A stretch of DNA of 64,000 bases from assembly GCA_009617715.1 (NCBI GenBank), contig VTFK01000359.1, positions 372,001-436,000 of the forward strand, in the 5' to 3' direction. Source of the DNA: Plectrocnemia conspersa (Eukaryota; Arthropoda; Insecta; Trichoptera; Polycentropodidae). The translations under genes were made by a program, and so were the position numbers. Positions 1 through 12,694 of this stretch are shown in pieces. The stretch's first letter is position 1, and the number at the start of each line of letters is the position of its first letter. The notes below the pieces were generated by a model. That model had not been told where the DNA came from, searched no databases, and was given only the letters and a program-made list of their open reading frames with translations.

Positions 1-479
1 TTTTAACGCATTTTTTGCCATATTTATTGTATAATATAAAGAAATAATCTACATGTTTGTCTACATTTTTTTCTTTATACATTTCTACACCAATTAATCT
101 GACTCTATTTCTGGCTTTTGACGCGGAAATGTTATATGATTTATTTTCGAGGGTTGTTTATTAAAGCGTTTTTGTTTAAAATACGCTTGGGTGATTATAA
201 AAGCGCCTAGCAACGATATCAAATTTCATGAAAAATTCATACACGTCTCGGATATATAGATACAGAGTCGGTTTTATCACTCTTATTTTTGCGACTGACA
301 GCATTACTTTTATTACAGTATCAACTCCACGTGAAAAGAAATTCAATAATATTAATATCAATCTTGAAAGTGTATTCCGCCCGTATATTAAATTCAATCC
401 CCATAAACATAAAAAGCTCAACCTCTATAATAAATAACGTGTCTCGGTGAGCAGGTATCAATATCAACATATGATAAAA

Positions 480-765
480 CCATTATGCGGATACGATCGA
501 TGGGGAGTCGCTCGCAATCAAAAGGTACGCGAGAGCTTTCTAATGGACGGCTCGCACGTGCTTTTACGGTAATAGCCGCCGTTTAGCGATTCGCAAACTC
601 GCAACTATTTCCCGCAAATCGGTGGAAAGCATCGCGAAGAGTCCCCGACGCGGCACCAACCGGGTCAATGGGGCGGCGGAGACCGGTCCGACTTGCTAAT
701 TAATTATTAATCAGCTCCCTTTGAGTCGAAGACGCCTCGATCGGCGATTCCAACGTGAGTGATAA
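480..765. promoter_or_regulatory. G+C-richer island, candidate cis-regulatory module
   Basis: A sharp rise in G+C and CpG against the A+T-rich background, with no plausible reading frame. It has a palindromic CACGTG E-box at 555-560 and a TAATTAATTATTAATCA homeodomain-type cluster near 697-715. Function is inferred only from composition and position, 14 kb upstream of flz. Confidence 0.3.
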
Positions 766-1249
766 AATTTTAGCATCGTAACACAAAAAAACATTGCGCA
801 ACCGAAGCAAAAAATCGAAACATTTAGTGTTACGATATTTTATTTAAAACGTTTTGAGCCGTTCAGAATATTAGGAGCAGATTTTTACTAGTTTTTTTTA
901 AATTGATAAAATAAAAACATTAATTGTTAATAAAATATATGTGTATAACACTATACAGGCCGATGGCACAACATGTGTACCACGTTTTCGCTAGCAGTTA
1001 TTATCTGGTGACACAATTTTGTCAAGTGTTTTAATATTAAGTTTATATCACAACCCATTTATCATTTATTGTTTAATTACAATGCAGGGATCATTAATAT
1101 TTTTAACATTTTTTATTAATTCCTAAAATAAGCTGCGGTCTACTAGTAAAGTTTAACCGTTTAACCACGCGACCTGTGTCGTGTTAAAAAATACTACTTT
1201 TGAGTTACTGTCTGTTCCTAAAAATAACACGTCGGTGTATTTATATTAA

Positions 1250-2067
1250 CCTTTTCGTACCCAGTGGGAATACGGTTTCCCACTTTCGAAATTGCCCTAA
1301 AAAGATTAGTAGGAATTACGTTTCCCAATTTTATTCACTACTGACATCTAGAATTATTATTGGGTATTACGATAAAACATTTACCTATTTCATCGATTGA
1401 ACTTAAAAGTGGCAGTTGAGCTTTAAATAACACGGGTTATATTATTTCGAGTGTCGTGTGTTAGATAAGTTAAATTTGTAACAAAACTTTAAAACTTTAA
1501 GAACAATAAAGAGTTTGACGGTCGATTTGAGTTATAAAGATATTTTTTTACTATTTGATCTGAATTTTAAATTAGCCTTTAGGATATCTCTAGCAAATCA
1601 GTTGATCGGCAAGTTTTGTTCGCTGAAACGCCGTGGCAGACCATCAAGCTTTTTGGGTAATAATGCCCGAGTACTAGAAAATATACCCCTAGAATCTGTA
1701 GGTAAACATATGCCTCTAAAAAGTGAAACTTACAGAAGGTGTAGACTTTGTAGAGTAAAAAAGAAGGCGAAACTTGCGAAACTAGAGGTTGCGATGTACC
1801 ACTATGTACATATTTCACCATATTTTGATCTATTTCGTAAGAAATGATTTTATTTTTATTTTTACCTTAATAATATTGTTCTTTTACTTAAAATAAATTA
1901 GGTAAATAAATTAATTTCTTAAAAAAAAATAGTTTTTCTTTTTAACGCACAATAAGTACACTACCAAGTATCAGTGGGAAGTATAAATCCCAGTAAATTT
2001 TTTATAAGTTCCAATCGAAAATTTTTGTAAAAAAATGAAAAAAAAATAATTTGAGCACGAAAGGGTT
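1250..2067 (+). mobile_element. Internally deleted piggyBac-like element
   Basis: Left end is TTAA followed by CCTTTTCGTACCCAGTGGG (TTAA at 1246-1249). The right end read on the minus strand is TTAA then AACCCTTTCGTGC (TTAA at 2068-2071). The target-type TTAA and the shared CCYTTTCGTRC terminus fit piggyBac. Internal GTGGGAA/TTCCCAC repeats lie near both ends. Between them is only a C-terminal piece of transposase (next entry), so the copy is non-autonomous and about 0.8 kb instead of 2-3 kb. Confidence 0.6.
1515..1847 (+). pseudogene. piggyBac-type transposase C-terminal fragment
   Basis: An open frame whose last 60 residues read HMPLKSETYRRCRLC, then basic residues, then SPYFDLFRKK. This is the pattern of the piggyBac C-terminal domain (HxP, RRCxxC, then PCFxxYH), but the second half of the cysteine-rich finger has lost its cysteines. 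A GRPS motif precedes it as in piggyBac proteins. The catalytic aspartate region is absent, so it cannot be active. Confidence 0.6.
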
Positions 2068-2299
2068 TTAAAATAAATACAAAATATGAATTAACTATTC
2101 ATTGTAGTTCTTCGATGTTTTTTATTTCTCAAGAAATAAAAATTCTAATTTTCACTACTTGATTTTTATCAGAAATTCTCGAGAAATTTTGATAAATAAA
2201 AAAATATATGTTTTTTATAATTTGTGATTATAATACAGTATATTATTATAGATATATTGATATTATTAATTTGCAGAGAACTGGATGATCGTTATATAG

Positions 2300-2755
2300 A
2301 ATGATGGTGTTATAAAGGAACAGAACGGATCGATCTCCTTCGATTGATGATAAAGTAATTTCGGGTTCCAGTATTTATACACGAATCATAGAAAAAAATC
2401 AATAAAAATTGTTGCTACTTAGCATTTTTCAAGATAAAGATAGAAAAAATATCTTTGAGTTATTGAAAAACAAGATTTAATTCAGCAACAGGAAAATTTT
2501 TTGATGTTACTCTGTGGAAAGCCCCCATACATTTTTGTAATATGCTGATTTTCTTCTTATCTGAGTCTTCTTAATTTACCAAAACAAAGATAAGTGCGAA
2601 TTTATATTTTTACACACCCTTTATATGCAGCGGAAGAAAAAATACAGTGGTTGTAAAATATTTAAAAATATTCGCGCAAATTTGACTTTTAACAAAAAAT
2701 GCTCTAATGAAAATTCTTGAGAAATTTGGTGATTTGTCATTTTTCTATTTTAACT
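2300..2755 (-). repeat. Unclassified 0.5-kb repeat C, copy 1
   Basis: On the minus strand it shares blocks in the same order with 34375-34870 and 50390-50885: a TTCTCAAGAATTTT-like start, a RCATAWARRGKGTG block, a block ending TATGGGGG, and an end with TCRATCGAAGKAGATCGA. No reading frame, no clear terminal inverted repeats. Confidence 0.55.
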
Positions 2756-5700
2756 AATCTAAATATATAATATATATGAATTTTTTTAAGCAGATAAGTG
2801 CTTATTTACTTTAATGGAGTAAAGCTATACAAAATGTATAATGATATTATTCATGATCATAGATCAGTGAATTCCAAAATAGCGATTTTAAAAGCAAAAA
2901 GAAAGCAGAAGAAAATTTCGAAAGACTATTCGTAGATATAATATTTTTTTGTATTTTTAATTGTAATGTTTACGAGCTTTTAACATATAAATCTACAGAA
3001 AATAATTTTATTTTAATATTAACAAAAAACAGTTATTTGTATTTTTAATGCGTCTTCAATTTTAAACACTTTTTATTAACCCCTCCCTCCAGATTATATA
3101 ACTTAACTAAAGAAAAAATGTATGCAATATGGTATTAAATATTAAAATATGAATTGATTCAGTCACCTACGAAACATAAATTATTATTGGGTCTGATTTG
3201 GCAAAAAGACTTAATAAAAAGCTGATAAAAAAATTAAGAACTAAATTTATTTTCTAGCACTAAAGATTTGTTTAAAACAATCGACATGAGCAGAAAAATG
3301 ATGGGTTTCTTGTTACTGATTGCTAAATCAGAAAAACTAAGCTTTTTCTTCCAGTTATTGAAGAGGTAATAATATACATTATATTACATAAGCCAGAAAA
3401 TTCCTTTGAGCAATAATACAATGTAAATAAAAATTGATGAAATGGCTTTTGATATGGAAAACTTGAAAAACATTAAGTAACATACATACATTCGACTCAT
3501 ACAATTAGTTCTGGTTGCAAAAGCAGATATTCATACTTTGGACTATATGCTACAGTACAATATATTAGACTATGTATTATATATGCTATAGTACAATATA
3601 TTTTAATTACATTTCCTTCATCATATAGACGTGAGTTCAGCCAAATTACAAATCTGTAAAAATTGCTTATAATTAAAAAATAAACAGACTGAAAATAACA
3701 AATCGAGGTGATTTAAGAATTCTGCTGATAAAATAGAGCTGAATAATAATAAAAATAAATGGCAACACACTAGGTTAATTCTACTCATTAGGATTATTTT
3801 TATAAGCATCAGGGTATCTTATTTAAAACGGCATTTGCCGTAGGTAAAAATATAGATATGCATATCTACATAAAAAAACACAAATTTGTCACATAATTTG
3901 TGTGAAAATAAAATATGCAATAGGTTCAATGCTAATTTAAGTATCATATATTTAGCTAAAGATCTGAAACCATTGAAATGTCTTTTTCAACATCTAAAGC
4001 AATACATGTTTAGACATTTTGTTTTTATATTTACTTTATTTTTCATGATATGTCTGCATTTCAAGTAATACACAACTCTAAAATTATTAATGAAAAATTG
4101 TCATATTGTAAAAATCAACTTACATATGATATTTAATAAAAACAGTCATATTCATAATTTACCATAAATCGAAACGGACACTGGAAATATTCAAGGTTAA
4201 AATGAAAACTTTGTGAATGAGGATAAGAAGTGAGAGTACAAATCTATTGTTTTAGGCGAGCTTAATTTTTTCGTTCAACACATATAAATGATTTATTTGA
4301 ACATTTTAACATGTCTTTGCTTGTTTATATTATGTACATATAGGAGAAAGCTCAATATTTGTTAATTTACCATTCAATGTTTTTAATTATATCTTGAAGC
4401 GTCTCACCAGATAAAATATTGATTATTCGCTTTTCTTTGATGTTTAATTAATTTCGATACTTTCCTCGCATAAATTTTAAATTAAATTTTACTTTTAACA
4501 CCTTCCAAATAACTTTCATATATTTAAATATTCAACGTGCTTGTATTTATTAAAACCACACTAAATTTACTCGTATCGTACAATATAGAATTGATTGACG
4601 CACTCTGGAAAATCTAGTCTCGGAAATGAGGTATCAACGAGTGTATCATTATGCGAGATGTGTATAAGTGCTAAATAACTGTGCATACATTATTATTATA
4701 TTATATCTACATCTCAACTTGTCGTGTTTTAATATAATCCTATAATGTGTTAACATTCTAAAATAAGATATTATAAGCATAGAAAACTATTTTTATTAAA
4801 AATAAACAAAATCTATTTATGACATACAATCAGATGTCGTTATTAAAAGAACAGATCATTGAATGTATTAGGAATTGTAATTATTTTACAATTCGAGTGG
4901 ATGAGTTGACTTAATTGCATTTTGTGAAAAAATCTTCATACATAAGTAAAATGAAATAAGAACGAATTATTTGATTTAATTTAATAAAGTATTCACTTAT
5001 TTAATTGGAGTTAAATAAGTGAATAATTTATTTAATATCAATTAAACAATTATTTGGAAATTTAATGTGTGAATTGTGTCTATGATTTGGCGTTTAATCT
5101 AAGTAAGTTTAAAGCAGAGAAGAACAATTTTGAATTCATGAAAAATAAGGCAAACTTTCCGTTGCAGTAAAAGGTAACTTGAAAATATTTCCATATGTTA
5201 CGTATTATACCATCAGTAAACTAACATATGTGCAGATTATTACGAATGGTAAAAAACCCATTTATTGGAGCGGAATTGAGTCAATAATAATAATATATTT
5301 TATTTTTTAAATTGTAAACCATAAAAGTGTATAAAGATATTTTTGCGTTCTTCTGAACATATTATTTTCATAAATAGTGATGATATTAGATAAAATTAAA
5401 TATTTTGTATATTATTCTTAAAATACAATGTAAAGCTGCTTTCTCTGGTTTATTTTAATATATGTATGATATGTTTTTTATAATTTTTTAACATATCATA
5501 TAAAAAATATAAATATGACATTCAGAAAAAAAATTAATTGATAACATTTCTTTGTCATTTACAAACTTGATTATATTTTTTAAGTGCAATTGTAATATAA
5601 AATCTTTAAAATTTGTAAAAATAAGTTTGACCAATCAAATCATTAAATTAGAAAATTAAGTCTCATCAGAATATCTTAAATGTAAATATATTTTTATCTT

Positions 5701-6800
5701 AAATATATTATTTATCATATTATAAACTTTCGTTCGAGAATTTTTTAATGCGATTTTACTACGATTATCATTAAAATATTATTAAGGTAAAATGCAATTT
5801 AAAATTGAGCTTTGATAGTTAAAATGCACATTATATTTGATGAGATTTTTTCTAATTTAAAATAAATAATTTCATACAAGTAATTATAATTAAACATGAT
5901 TTTATCATTTAAATCATCATCAGTGTTTGTAAATTGATGCATCATCTTTTATAATGGAGAAATTATACTTATTATTCGAGTGCAAAATTTGTCTAGACAC
6001 AATTTATTAATTATTTATAATCTATTATAAATTTATTGGTGAAATTATTTTTTATGATATGCACATCTTTAATATAATAAGTTTCTTTTGAAAAATGAAT
6101 ACATCGTTAGTGAAACGTTATTTTAACAATCAAAATAATTATTCCAATATGAGCCATGCATATTTTCAACTTTTGGTGAAAGTTATTATTGATGAATCGC
6201 AATAAATTGAATAAATCATACGTGGGTTGTTAATAGAACCGATGCAGTTAATGAAACGGAGAAATGAATATTTTAAATCTAAATTATGTGCAATATATAA
6301 TAGTTTCTAATAGATTAAAGTATAAAATTAATTTTATTATTTGTATAAGTGTTATAGATATATTACAATATGTACATATATCATTTACAGTTATATGATA
6401 CTTGATGACATTACAATTTATCTATATTTTATTATTATAAATGTCTACTAATAGACATATTTTTGTATCTATTCAATAATACAATTGTAAAGGATTGCTA
6501 TTTTTCATTTTCAACAAATCAGTAAGCGATCATTCAGTACGATGAATATGTAAGTATGTTGTATCATCATGGGAACTCTAGATAGGGTTATCACCGGCAG
6601 TTGCTATAATATTTTTATTATATTAATAATATATATATTTCTATATAATAAAAATTTATTAAAATAAAACCAAAAACAGATTAATTTTGATACTTAATAA
6701 AATTATGATTATACAAATTAAAAATGTGCAATTAATAGTATTTGAAATTACATTTAAAACACGAGCTTAAAAATAAACAGTAAATGTACACTTCTAAGAT
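2756..6800. other. A+T-rich intergenic DNA, nothing recognised
   Basis: Low-complexity sequence without credible coding potential. Only small structures stand out: a near-exact direct repeat at 3543-3567 and 3579-3603, a short hairpin ACGGCATTTGCCGT near 3828-3841, and a longer hairpin at 4990-5025. Confidence 0.6.
4990..5025. repeat. Perfect 15-bp inverted repeat
   Basis: TATTCACTTATTTAA and its exact complement are separated by six bases (TTGGAG). Could be a cruciform-prone site or the collapsed remains of a palindromic MITE; no target-site duplication was found. Confidence 0.5.
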
Positions 6801-6806
6801 CTAAAA

Positions 6807-6985
6807 TATAGTGGAGCAACGCCACAAAGACAGGGCGAAAACAACTGTATGGTAACCACAGAGCAAAGAGTATAATGGCAACCATTCAAAGTATGCAACG
6901 TAGAACGAGGTGCAGAGAGTAACATATATAGTTACCATAAGATTATTTACGTCGCTTTGCTCACTATCAAGTCGCTGCACCATTG
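6807..6985. mobile_element. Candidate MITE with degenerate terminal inverted repeats
   Basis: Left end TAGTGGAGCAACGCC and the complement of the right end CAATGGTGCAGCGAC align, and both are followed some 35 bases inside by TATGGTAAC in the matching orientation. The whole unit is about 180 bases and nearly palindromic. The termini look hAT-like (YAGTGGTGCA), but no 8-base duplication was seen. Confidence 0.4.
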
Positions 6986-7616
6986 ATGGAAAGCAAATTA
7001 ATAGTTTAACCCTTTGCTAAAGTATTATTTTTCTATATTTTTTGTCATCAGGCTATTTATTTATATTATTACATTATCACGTGGCAATTTTAAATATATT
7101 AAGACCCCAGAAAAACTGTCATTTTTTTGAAAATATTTTATAATTTATAGTCTAATATTATGGACAAATTAATAATATTAATATTAAATTAAATAAATTC
7201 ACTACTTAAAAATTTGATTTCTCGCTTTCAAGTTTGCAAATTTTATAGTAATACTTAATACGACAAGTTTTTTTTGGTATTTAATTTTCTATTATTTATA
7301 ATTTAAGGCTTTTATTTGAGAATATTTAGTATAGGATATCCGAATGTTTATTATTTGGTTTCTTTATAAAAATTGTTTACTATTTATATCGAAATTATCT
7401 TTATCTTTAAGAATTTATTTTAATTTTGCAAAAATGTCCTCAAGTTTCATTATAATCTCTTTAGGAGAGCTACGTATAAAATCTAAAATAACATTGAATG
7501 TATTGTTTTTAAAGTTTTTTCTGGATTGTTGCTACTTTTTTTCTACACATTCATAACGAAAGATTTGTGTCAATAAAAATTGGTTCTACATATAATGATT
7601 TTGGTAATTCTATTCC

Positions 7617-7968
7617 ACGTCAAAAGGCAATAAAACCGTGCCGTCGCCGTCACAGTGGAGTAGCTCGGTAATCTAGCATTCATATCAATACTTTTTATAA
7701 CAATATTAAGACTTTCAATAAGTGAGAATTGAATGAAGGATATCTAAACCGAATTTTGACCAATAGAAGAGTGCAAAAAACAATTATTTCTTCTCAGAAG
7801 TCAAAAATCTACGTCAAAAGCAATAAAATCGTGCCGCTCGGAAACGCCGAGCGTCCCCACTGCGATGGCGCCGACACGATTTTATTGCTTTTGACGTGAA
7901 TTTTTGACTTCTGAGAAGTGATAATTGCTTTTGTGCTCTCCTATGGGTTTTAATACACCTTGACCAAT
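7617..7968. mobile_element. Fold-back MITE, copy 1
   Basis: Same element as 40292-40637. The motif TCAAAAGCAATAAAATCGTG appears near the start (with changes), again at about 7814, and inverted at about 7893-7913. Flanking blocks (CCAATAGAAGAGTGC, CTTCTCAGAAGTC) are also mirrored. The left inner arm has lost about 20 bases, so the hairpin is less regular than in copy 2. No coding capacity. Confidence 0.65.
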
Positions 7969-8147
7969 ACTAGTATATTAAAAATCCGTAATAAAATCAG
8001 TAATGATAGCAAGCATATTTTTAAAACATATGTGAAATACAACGCCTGTCCGTACTTCTTCTTCCGCTTATTTTCCTCTGAGAGTTGAGTTGACTTAGTT
8101 TGTATTTTGGAGTTAACCTGATATTATAATTACTTTTAGAACTTTTA

Positions 8148-8735
8148 TTAGTTCATGTTGGATAATGATTCCAATAGCCCGCAAAACACACCAAACAGTG
8201 ATTTTTTGTGGATATAACGGCGTGTCAATAATGGATTGTGGATTTTATTTACTCCAAATGCGGCAATTTGCTTGTTGATGTAGCCATTCAACCAAAAATA
8301 AGCCTCATCACTGAACAAAATTTTGTGGTGAAAATGAGAACCAAGAGCAATCTTGTTTTCAGCCCATTCATCAAACGTATGACGCACACAATGGTCAAGC
8401 GGCTTTAATTCTTGCACGAGCTGGATCTTGTAAGCTCGTAAACCAAGATCTTTCCACAAAATCCTTCATAAAGTAGATGAACACAGCTTTAATTGCTGTA
8501 CACGATGGCGAATCGACTCATTCAGGTTCCCCTCAATACAGCAGAAACAACTTCTTTGGTGCGCACTGTACGACGTCTCTGCGGATGCGTATTATCAATT
8601 AGAGTATGTGTGGTGCGAAAACGATCCATGATTATTCAAATTACACACTCGGATGGACGTTTATGTTGACCGTAAAATGGTTGTAAGCGAATGAACTACG
8701 TTTTCGAAATAAATTTGCATAATTTGTAAGTGTAT
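8148..8735 (-). pseudogene. Tc1/mariner-superfamily transposase remnant
   Basis: Read on the minus strand. From about 8735: a PFYGQHKRPSE-like block, then TLIDNTHPQRRRTVRTKEVV near 8600, an ESIRHRVQQLKLC-type helix after a frameshift near 8530, KDLGLRAYKIQLVQELKP, and IL-FSDEAYFWLNGYINKQ (8350-8270) where FSDEA holds the second DDE/D aspartate. Stops and frame changes break it in at least two places; the C-terminal catalytic residue is beyond the readable part. It belongs to a mariner-like group with an FSDEAHFxLNG motif. Confidence 0.75.
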
Positions 8736-8739
8736 TCAT

Positions 8740-8915
8740 GGTAAAATGGCAAACCAAACTGAGCACAAATTAGCTGTCAAATTGGCTGTCACTGGCAATT
8801 TGAAAACAATATAAAAAACTTTGGCCCTCATGAGGAATTGTGGAAACGTTAAGTCATGAATCATGATGGTCAAATTTGTAATAAAAAATAAAAAATAAAA
8901 ATTATTAATTTTTAT
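8740..8915 (+). mobile_element. LINE 3' end with A-rich tail
   Basis: The run from about 8825, with GGAAACGTTAAGTCATGA followed by ATGGTCAAATTTGTAATAA, matches the 3' end of the LINE at 21020-21075. It ends in AATAAA-type short repeats (8878-8905), typical of a non-LTR tail. Strongly 5'-truncated. Confidence 0.55.
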
Positions 8916-9059
8916 ATGGTCTTGTATTTTTTTTTTTAATTCAATACTAAATTCTACTAATTGCAATATATAATTCAACGGAAAACCACTACGCTCTAAT
9001 GTATTATTTAATACTGGTAGCCATTTAAGTGTAAGGTAAAGACACTATATTATTAAAAT

Positions 9060-9530
9060 ATTAAATAAATATTTAATGTGCCGCGAATGGTAGCCCTATA
9101 AATTTCACCTGTTCGTATATGAGTCGGTCATGTTGGATGGAAACATGCCGTTAGGTGTACTTCTTAAATGGACCATCGTCAAGGTCATGAACACACACAG
9201 ACACAAATACGCACCGACACGCGCCGCCACAATCTCTACCTACACCAAAGTCCTATCGTCTGCCATTGAAAAAATGTCGCCTGCGTACCTTTATCCGATA
9301 TCTTTTGGATATATATACATATCTTGTGGTGAGGCCGGTTCTCGCTGCGGCCCGTTAGCCCACGATAATTTTCAGATGTGCGAATACGCGAACGATTTTT
9401 AGCGTGGATGGAGAAAGTCTACGTGAGTCATTAACGGTTTCCCTGTCGGTCGCTGGACCTCGCGCGAAAATTTATTAAATGCGTCCGCGACGAATAGCTG
9501 TTTCTGTTTGCTCGAGTTACACATTTACTA
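9060..9530. promoter_or_regulatory. G+C-richer island, candidate cis-regulatory module
   Basis: About 470 bases of clearly higher G+C and CpG. An open frame of 90 codons exists (9130-9402), but its translation has no recognisable domain and starts without clear context; a conserved non-coding block is the simpler reading. Confidence 0.3.
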
Positions 9531-10319
9531 CTTTATGAATTAGTCATAAGATGATACACTGCTGAATTTGAAAATTGCGCTAAATATGCTATGACGCGAT
9601 TTTAACTTGAACTTCAGTATAATTATCCACTCCACCCAGTTCTTCCTCCTATAAAATCCATAGGTTTCTCTTTTAGATATTAAAAGCGCAACTGAATTAT
9701 CTGGGTTTATATGTAAGCAATAAAAAAGAAATTGCACTCCATGCGAATTGTAGATAAATTTTCATAAAAATTGCCATAAAATCGTAGATATCAGAATTCT
9801 GGAATTGTAAATATCATATATAATATAAAAAACGCAATTGTAATTTTATATACATTTTTCAATTAAATAATTACATTTAATGTAATTTTTATTCAATACT
9901 ATTATTGTTGATTTTGTAAAATTCACGCCTCTTCAATACTATTGCACGCTAAAAATTTGACCTGTATAGTTACACTTTTTTTTGTTATTGTAGTATATAA
10001 TCTAATATATTTTTTGCTAGCGCAAATTGGTTTTTTGTTATAGTTAACTTTATATATTCTACGTCTACTTGAAATTGATAGTTGTAGACATTAAATTCAA
10101 TTATGCTGATATAATTATTTTTCGTCTAACATATGTAGTTTTTTGTTGTTGTTAGTAACGATTTTATTATATGATAAGATATATATGCATATAGTACCGC
10201 ACATCTTTATTTGTAGCATAAACTTCGATTTATTACTATAAGTTAAGATTTATATATGTATCTACATACATATATAAATTAAGTAAATATTTGTGGCATT
10301 GCTTTTTATAAAGTAAACT

Positions 10320-11340
10320 AGAGATTCTTTGTTAAGACAACCCGAAAAATCCTGATTTTTGTGATGTCTCATGGCCTAAAAAAATGAACCAGAAACTTTC
10401 TAATTTTTTTCTGAAAAAAATATCTGAAATTAACACAACTTTATGACTAGAAATTTTGCAGCGTTAAAAACAAAAAATAAAGAAAGAAGAAATAAGCTGC
10501 TTATTACTTTAATTTTAATTAATATTACAAATCTAACCATCAGGAATTATACAAACAATATACAGCTAAACATTAAAAAATAAATAAGATAAAAACAGTT
10601 ATGGTGCATACTAAATATTTACATGAAAAAAAAGAATGTAAATAATTATTTATTTATTTTTTCTATTATTGCGAATTTGATGATCATGATAGGTTTCCCC
10701 AATGCGTCATGATGGCCATTATACAAATGAACATTTAAAAAAATTAAAAATGGTCAGTTATATATGCTATTTTAGAAAGAGTGAAATACTCATTAAAGCG
10801 ACGATTGCCGTAGCTCATATAATCAATATCATCCTTGATCACTTGGTAAAGTTTTATATCAGAAATAAAATTGGAAACTGGTGGAGATATAATGAGTCTT
10901 CAGAAATGTAATGCCAATGACGGCGGCTATTTTTCTGTTATAATTTTCAAAACACTTTTAAAAAACTGTTTTTATGTACTTTTTAGAAATAAATCCTGTT
11001 AAAACGTAGGAGATCTTTATGCCCCACTCTGTCTCGAAAAACACATATTTATGTTATTGTATGTTTCGGAATCATGACGTTAACAATCAATGAAGAATTA
11101 AATAAACCACTATAATATTTTCTGGTCTAAAATAATACATGTAGTCGACGAAATGAGTAAGATGTTTTAAATAACTTAAGAACGGACTCAAAAACTAATT
11201 TTTTAAATAAATCTTTGCTCACATTTAAGCCAACATCAACGGAAAGCGAGTGAGTATTATCAATGGCAGGATTATTAACTAAAAATATTAATACACTCGT
11301 CTTCAAATTTATAAAAACTTATTTTTCTCAAGAAAAATAA
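10320..11340 (+). pseudogene. hAT transposase remnant split by a LINE 3' end
   Basis: Two hAT pieces on the + strand: KKISEINTTL-like at about 10415-10445, matching KKYLEINTTL-like at 21640-21675, and the C-terminal dimerisation motif KPTSTESE...SMAGLLTKNIN at about 11222-11290. In the copy at 21470-21930 these are about 100 bases apart; here nearly 800. The extra DNA contains a minus-strand LINE 3' end (10490-10735). Many stops; not functional. Confidence 0.55.
10490..10735 (-). mobile_element. LINE 3' end inside a hAT remnant
   Basis: On the minus strand, ATAATGGCCATCATGACGCA then TTGGGGAAAC and CAATAATAG align with 21010-21075 on the + strand. The block 10515-10615 also resembles 24930-25010. 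Heavily 5'-truncated. Confidence 0.5.
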
Positions 11341-12690
11341 AATATATATTCTCATTTTTATAATGTATTTTTACATTTGCTGTACCCTTTATATTGTACT
11401 ATGATTGAAATTACGTTTTTGTAGTTGTAAATAATAAATACATATAAAAAAGGTCTTTTGTATATTTTAAATAAATTAAAATACACGCTGTTTACATACA
11501 TATGTACCTATAAAAATATAACATTATCTGTATGCAAACAAAGTTCCCTATTCTCAAACTTCCGGGATTTTTTTTAAATCGCTTCAAAAAAGCAGAGGTT
11601 TTAAAGTCAACGCAATGAAATTTTAAATACTCTACATTTAAAATTAGGACCGTTTTAAAGACAAGGAACTGATATTTTATTTTTTGCTTCAAAAAAAATG
11701 CGATTTATGGCTTATAATGATAGTTTTTATTGTTTTATTAACTCTTTTTCTAACGCCTATTACCATGATGTTATGTGAGTAAAAAATCTTACATTGATAG
11801 AAATAACTTGAATTGAACTTTATTTCAATGTGTATAGTTTTTCTATACCATTAACGGTTCATGAGCTATCAGTGATAAAAAAGTTTTTTGGAACAGATTG
11901 TGTACTACTGAAAAACTGTAATCGATTACAAATATAACTGTGTTTATATCCCAAACGAGCATTTTATTAATCCCTTTACCTGTATCTACGCTTTTTTAAC
12001 GTTTATTAGATAAAAATGGCCAGAAATACATTTCATTTCTTCCCGTATCTTTAAGGATACATTGTTCATTATATTTAAGCTACCCTGTATATTGGGTATG
12101 CCGAATTAGCGAATGATTTAGTACGGGAAATAGCAGAAGTCTTTTTAATGAAAATTTATGGAGCATTAAATTTATATTAATCCAGGAAGCTGTTTTGTGT
12201 AACTTGGCCTCCTAATAATTTCAGGCTTTAATATTTATTAGCGAAAAATTGCGCATATTTGTTTATTATGTAGATCATAAATATTTGTTTGTATCCTTGG
12301 CTATTCATAGAATAATTTTTCTATAATCAGTGAAAAGCAGAAAATTAAGCATAAAAAACAATGCTATTTAGCATAAAATATTCGTATACGATTTTTTACA
12401 TTGCCATATTAAATTTTAAAAATGTCTGTACATAGCATTTTATAATAATTTATGTTCTATTATTTTAATATTTTTTAACACCATAAATCTTCACATAATA
12501 TTCCTTATAATCCCATTTGAGGCTGAGGGAATAATATACTATTGAGTAAATAATTAAATACGTTCCAATTAATAATAAATATTTAATCGCTATTAGATTT
12601 ATAAATAAAATATGAGCGTAACACTATCCGTTTGATTTCCATCTGACAGATAGAAATTATCTTAAATCGTCGATCAACAAAGTCATTTTT
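11341..12690. other. A+T-rich intergenic DNA, nothing recognised
   Basis: No coding signal, repeat of note or structured element was found in this stretch. Confidence 0.6.
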
Positions 12691-12694
12691 TATA

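Noticed and set aside
7007..7018. TTAACCCTTTGC as a piggyBac end
   Set aside because: Matches the classic terminus, but it is only 12 bases long with no partner end nearby.
9130..9402. 90-codon open frame on the + strand
   Set aside because: No recognisable domain or splice structure; explained by the CpG-rich island.
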